Shown here: piece after piece, positions 4,098-5,225 of the stretch
Numbering within the stretch: position 1 is the stretch's first letter
How the letters are laid out: every line of letters begins with the position of its first letter
Assembly (NCBI GenBank): GCA_035516795.1
Contig: DATIZX010000041.1
Location: forward strand, 1 to 5,225
Direction of reading: 5' to 3'
Length of the DNA: 5,225 nt
Origin: DATJBF01 sp035516795
GTDB lineage: Bacteria > Verrucomicrobiota > Verrucomicrobiia > Palsa-1439
The notes under the pieces: generated by a model
Told to the model about the DNA's origin: nothing
What the model saw: the letters and a program-made list of their open reading frames with translations, nothing else
Databases searched by the model: none
Position numbers and translations under genes: made by a program

Positions 4098-5225
4098 ATG
4101 ATGAAACCCCTGGTCTTTCCCGCAGTTTGCTCACCCATGGCTCTGGCCGTCGTGCTCTACATAGGTTTTTCCGCGATGCCAGTGCAAGCACAGTCCACTC
4201 CCGCGCCAGCCAATACGATCTTCGTCCACAGTAAGTTCGGCGGTCAGATCTTCGGCTTTGACATCGATCAGAACGGCACCGAGGGCGTGCTGTCCGAGGC
4301 GCAGGATATTAATGGCGGCGTGCTGGCGGCTGTCGAAACCTTCGATCAACGTACCGGCAAAATCTTGAAAGTAATCGCCAAGAAGCAATCGCAAGCGGAC
4401 GACTTTGTGACCCTAGGCGTCGTCGGAAACGGCGTTGGGTTGGTCGAGTACGAACACGAGGTCAAGTTCCTTGATGTCAAGCGCTACTTCCCGATGCTGG
4501 ACCCTCTAACCGGCAACAAATTCAGCAGCCTCTGGACTCCGCCACTCGGCAAAACTCACCTTATTATGGGAGTCAGCCGCAATCAGGGCGAGCCCAACAC
4601 CGCCGTCTTTGCATTGGATAACGGCAATACCTTCCAGCCCTGGGTATTCAGTTCGAACGTGGCCGCTAACACCTTCAGCCAAATCGTGATTCCCACCGAC
4701 GACCGCTTCTCCTTCGGCATTCCTCCGGTCATCGCCTATGACAGCAAGGAGAACGTAGCTGTCATTGCGCAAGATTTCGGTAGCCCCACCGATGTGCCCG
4801 AGATCGGATTGATCGATCTCACTGCCGGAACATTTGACGAATTCCGGGGTGTCGGATTCGGCTTGGTTAACGGGATCGCCGTCGATTCGGACGATCACAT
4901 CGCCTGCACCACCACGGAGATCGACTTCAGTGTAGAGTTTTACGATCTGCAAAACCAAACTGGCTTCAGCGAATTCCTTCCCAACGCCAATGACCAGATC
5001 TTCAGCGGCGCCGACGTGGAATACGATCCCATCCACAAAGTTTTTCTGGTAGCGCAGCCGGTGTCTAGCACCTCGCCCAGCGGTAGCAGCATTCAGGTTT
5101 ACGACACTAAGGGAAATTTCCTGGAGTCGGTCAACGGCCTGAATTTTTCCAATGCGTTCAACGTGATTGCGGCGCACATCGCGCTTCATCCCAGCAAGCG
5201 CGCAGGTTTCATCGACGGTCCGGAC
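4098..5225 (+). CDS. Secreted protein, probable beta-propeller, function unknown (3' end outside window)
   Basis: The frame is open for 376 codons to the window edge. Residues 1-31 form a signal peptide with a hydrophobic core at about 14-28 and probable cleavage VQA|Q, so the protein is exported. A Thr/Pro/Ala linker follows (33-38). The rest is rich in short beta-strand patterns that alternate: an outer-strand type ending in D plus turn (FGFDIDQNG 52-60, VFALDNGNTF 170-179, IGLIDLTAGTF 236-246, VEFYDLQNQTGF 279-290, IQVYDTKGNF 332-341) and an inner type (PVIAYDSKENVAVIAQ 210-225, GIAVDSDDHIA 259-269, DVEYDPIHKVFLVAQ 306-320). Units recur about every 45-55 residues, as in six- or seven-bladed propellers such as NHL or SMP-30-like folds. 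No catalytic motif is evident. ATG codons at 4098 and 4101 are adjacent; AAGGAG lies 18 nt upstream, too far for a normal ribosome binding site, so initiation is uncertain. Proteins of this kind are often uncharacterised in Acidobacteriota; that comparison is from memory. Confidence 0.8.
   Translation, partial: MMKPLVFPAVCSPMALAVVLYIGFSAMPVQAQSTPAPANTIFVHSKFGGQIFGFDIDQNGTEGVLSEAQDINGGVLAAVETFDQRTGKILKVIAKKQSQADDFVTLGVVGNGVGLVEYEHEVKFLDVKRYFPMLDPLTGNKFSSLWTPPLGKTHLIMGVSRNQGEPNTAVFALDNGNTFQPWVFSSNVAANTFSQIVIPTDDRFSFGIPPVIAYDSKENVAVIAQDFGSPTDVPEIGLIDLTAGTFDEFRGVGFGLVNGIAVDSDDHIACTTTEIDFSVEFYDLQNQTGFSEFLPNANDQIFSGADVEYDPIHKVFLVAQPVSSTSPSGSSIQVYDTKGNFLESVNGLNFSNAFNVIAAHIALHPSKRAGFIDGPD

Noticed and set aside
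3836..4191. Overlapping minus-strand frames of 100 and 104 codons
   Set aside because: They cross the hairpins, the palindrome and the start of the propeller gene, lack ribosome binding sites and have compositions typical of chance frames.
4506..5189. Open frame of 227 codons on the minus strand
   Set aside because: It lies entirely antisense to the propeller gene, whose frame has a signal peptide and regular beta-repeat motifs. The antisense product has no recognisable features.

Overview
The window most likely comes from a chromosome of the phylum Acidobacteriota (Terriglobia/Koribacter-like). This is an inference from three things: a divergent membrane pyrophosphatase, a secreted protein made of GloVer-type (Gloeobacter/Verrucomicrobia) YGTT repeats, and intergenic hairpins that resemble the repeats common in that phylum. 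There is no rRNA or other marker to prove it. No tRNA, CRISPR array, transposase or phage gene is visible.

Layout: (1) 1-1638, minus strand: the first 546 codons of hppA, a membrane-bound ion-pumping pyrophosphatase whose 3' end lies beyond the left edge. (2) 1639-2033: a divergent promoter region. Two good sigma70-type promoters stand back to back, each with a TTGACC -35 box and a 17-bp spacer, one for hppA (with a leader of about 240 nt) and one for the repeat protein. An inverted repeat links the two -35 boxes. (3) 2034-3503, plus strand: a secreted 489-residue protein with seven YGTT/GloVer units, five close cysteine pairs and a C-terminal IPT/TIG-like domain. (4) 3524-3694, minus strand: a previously easy-to-miss 56-residue protein with two predicted membrane spans and a strong ribosome binding site, convergent with the repeat protein. 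(5) 3695-4097: a 403-bp intergenic region with two GC-rich hairpins and a perfect 19-bp palindrome overlapping a TTGACA box. (6) 4098-5225, plus strand: the first 376 codons of a secreted, probably beta-propeller protein that runs off the right edge.

The genes do not form an operon. They alternate in orientation and each appears to have its own control region. hppA converts the energy of pyrophosphate hydrolysis into an ion gradient at the inner membrane. The two large plus-strand genes encode exported proteins built of repeated beta-structure, of unknown function. I do not see a new multi-gene system. The points most worth following are the altered catalytic loop of the pyrophosphatase, the regular CX5C-GT[IV]F insertions in the repeat protein, the small membrane protein, and the palindromic control sites.
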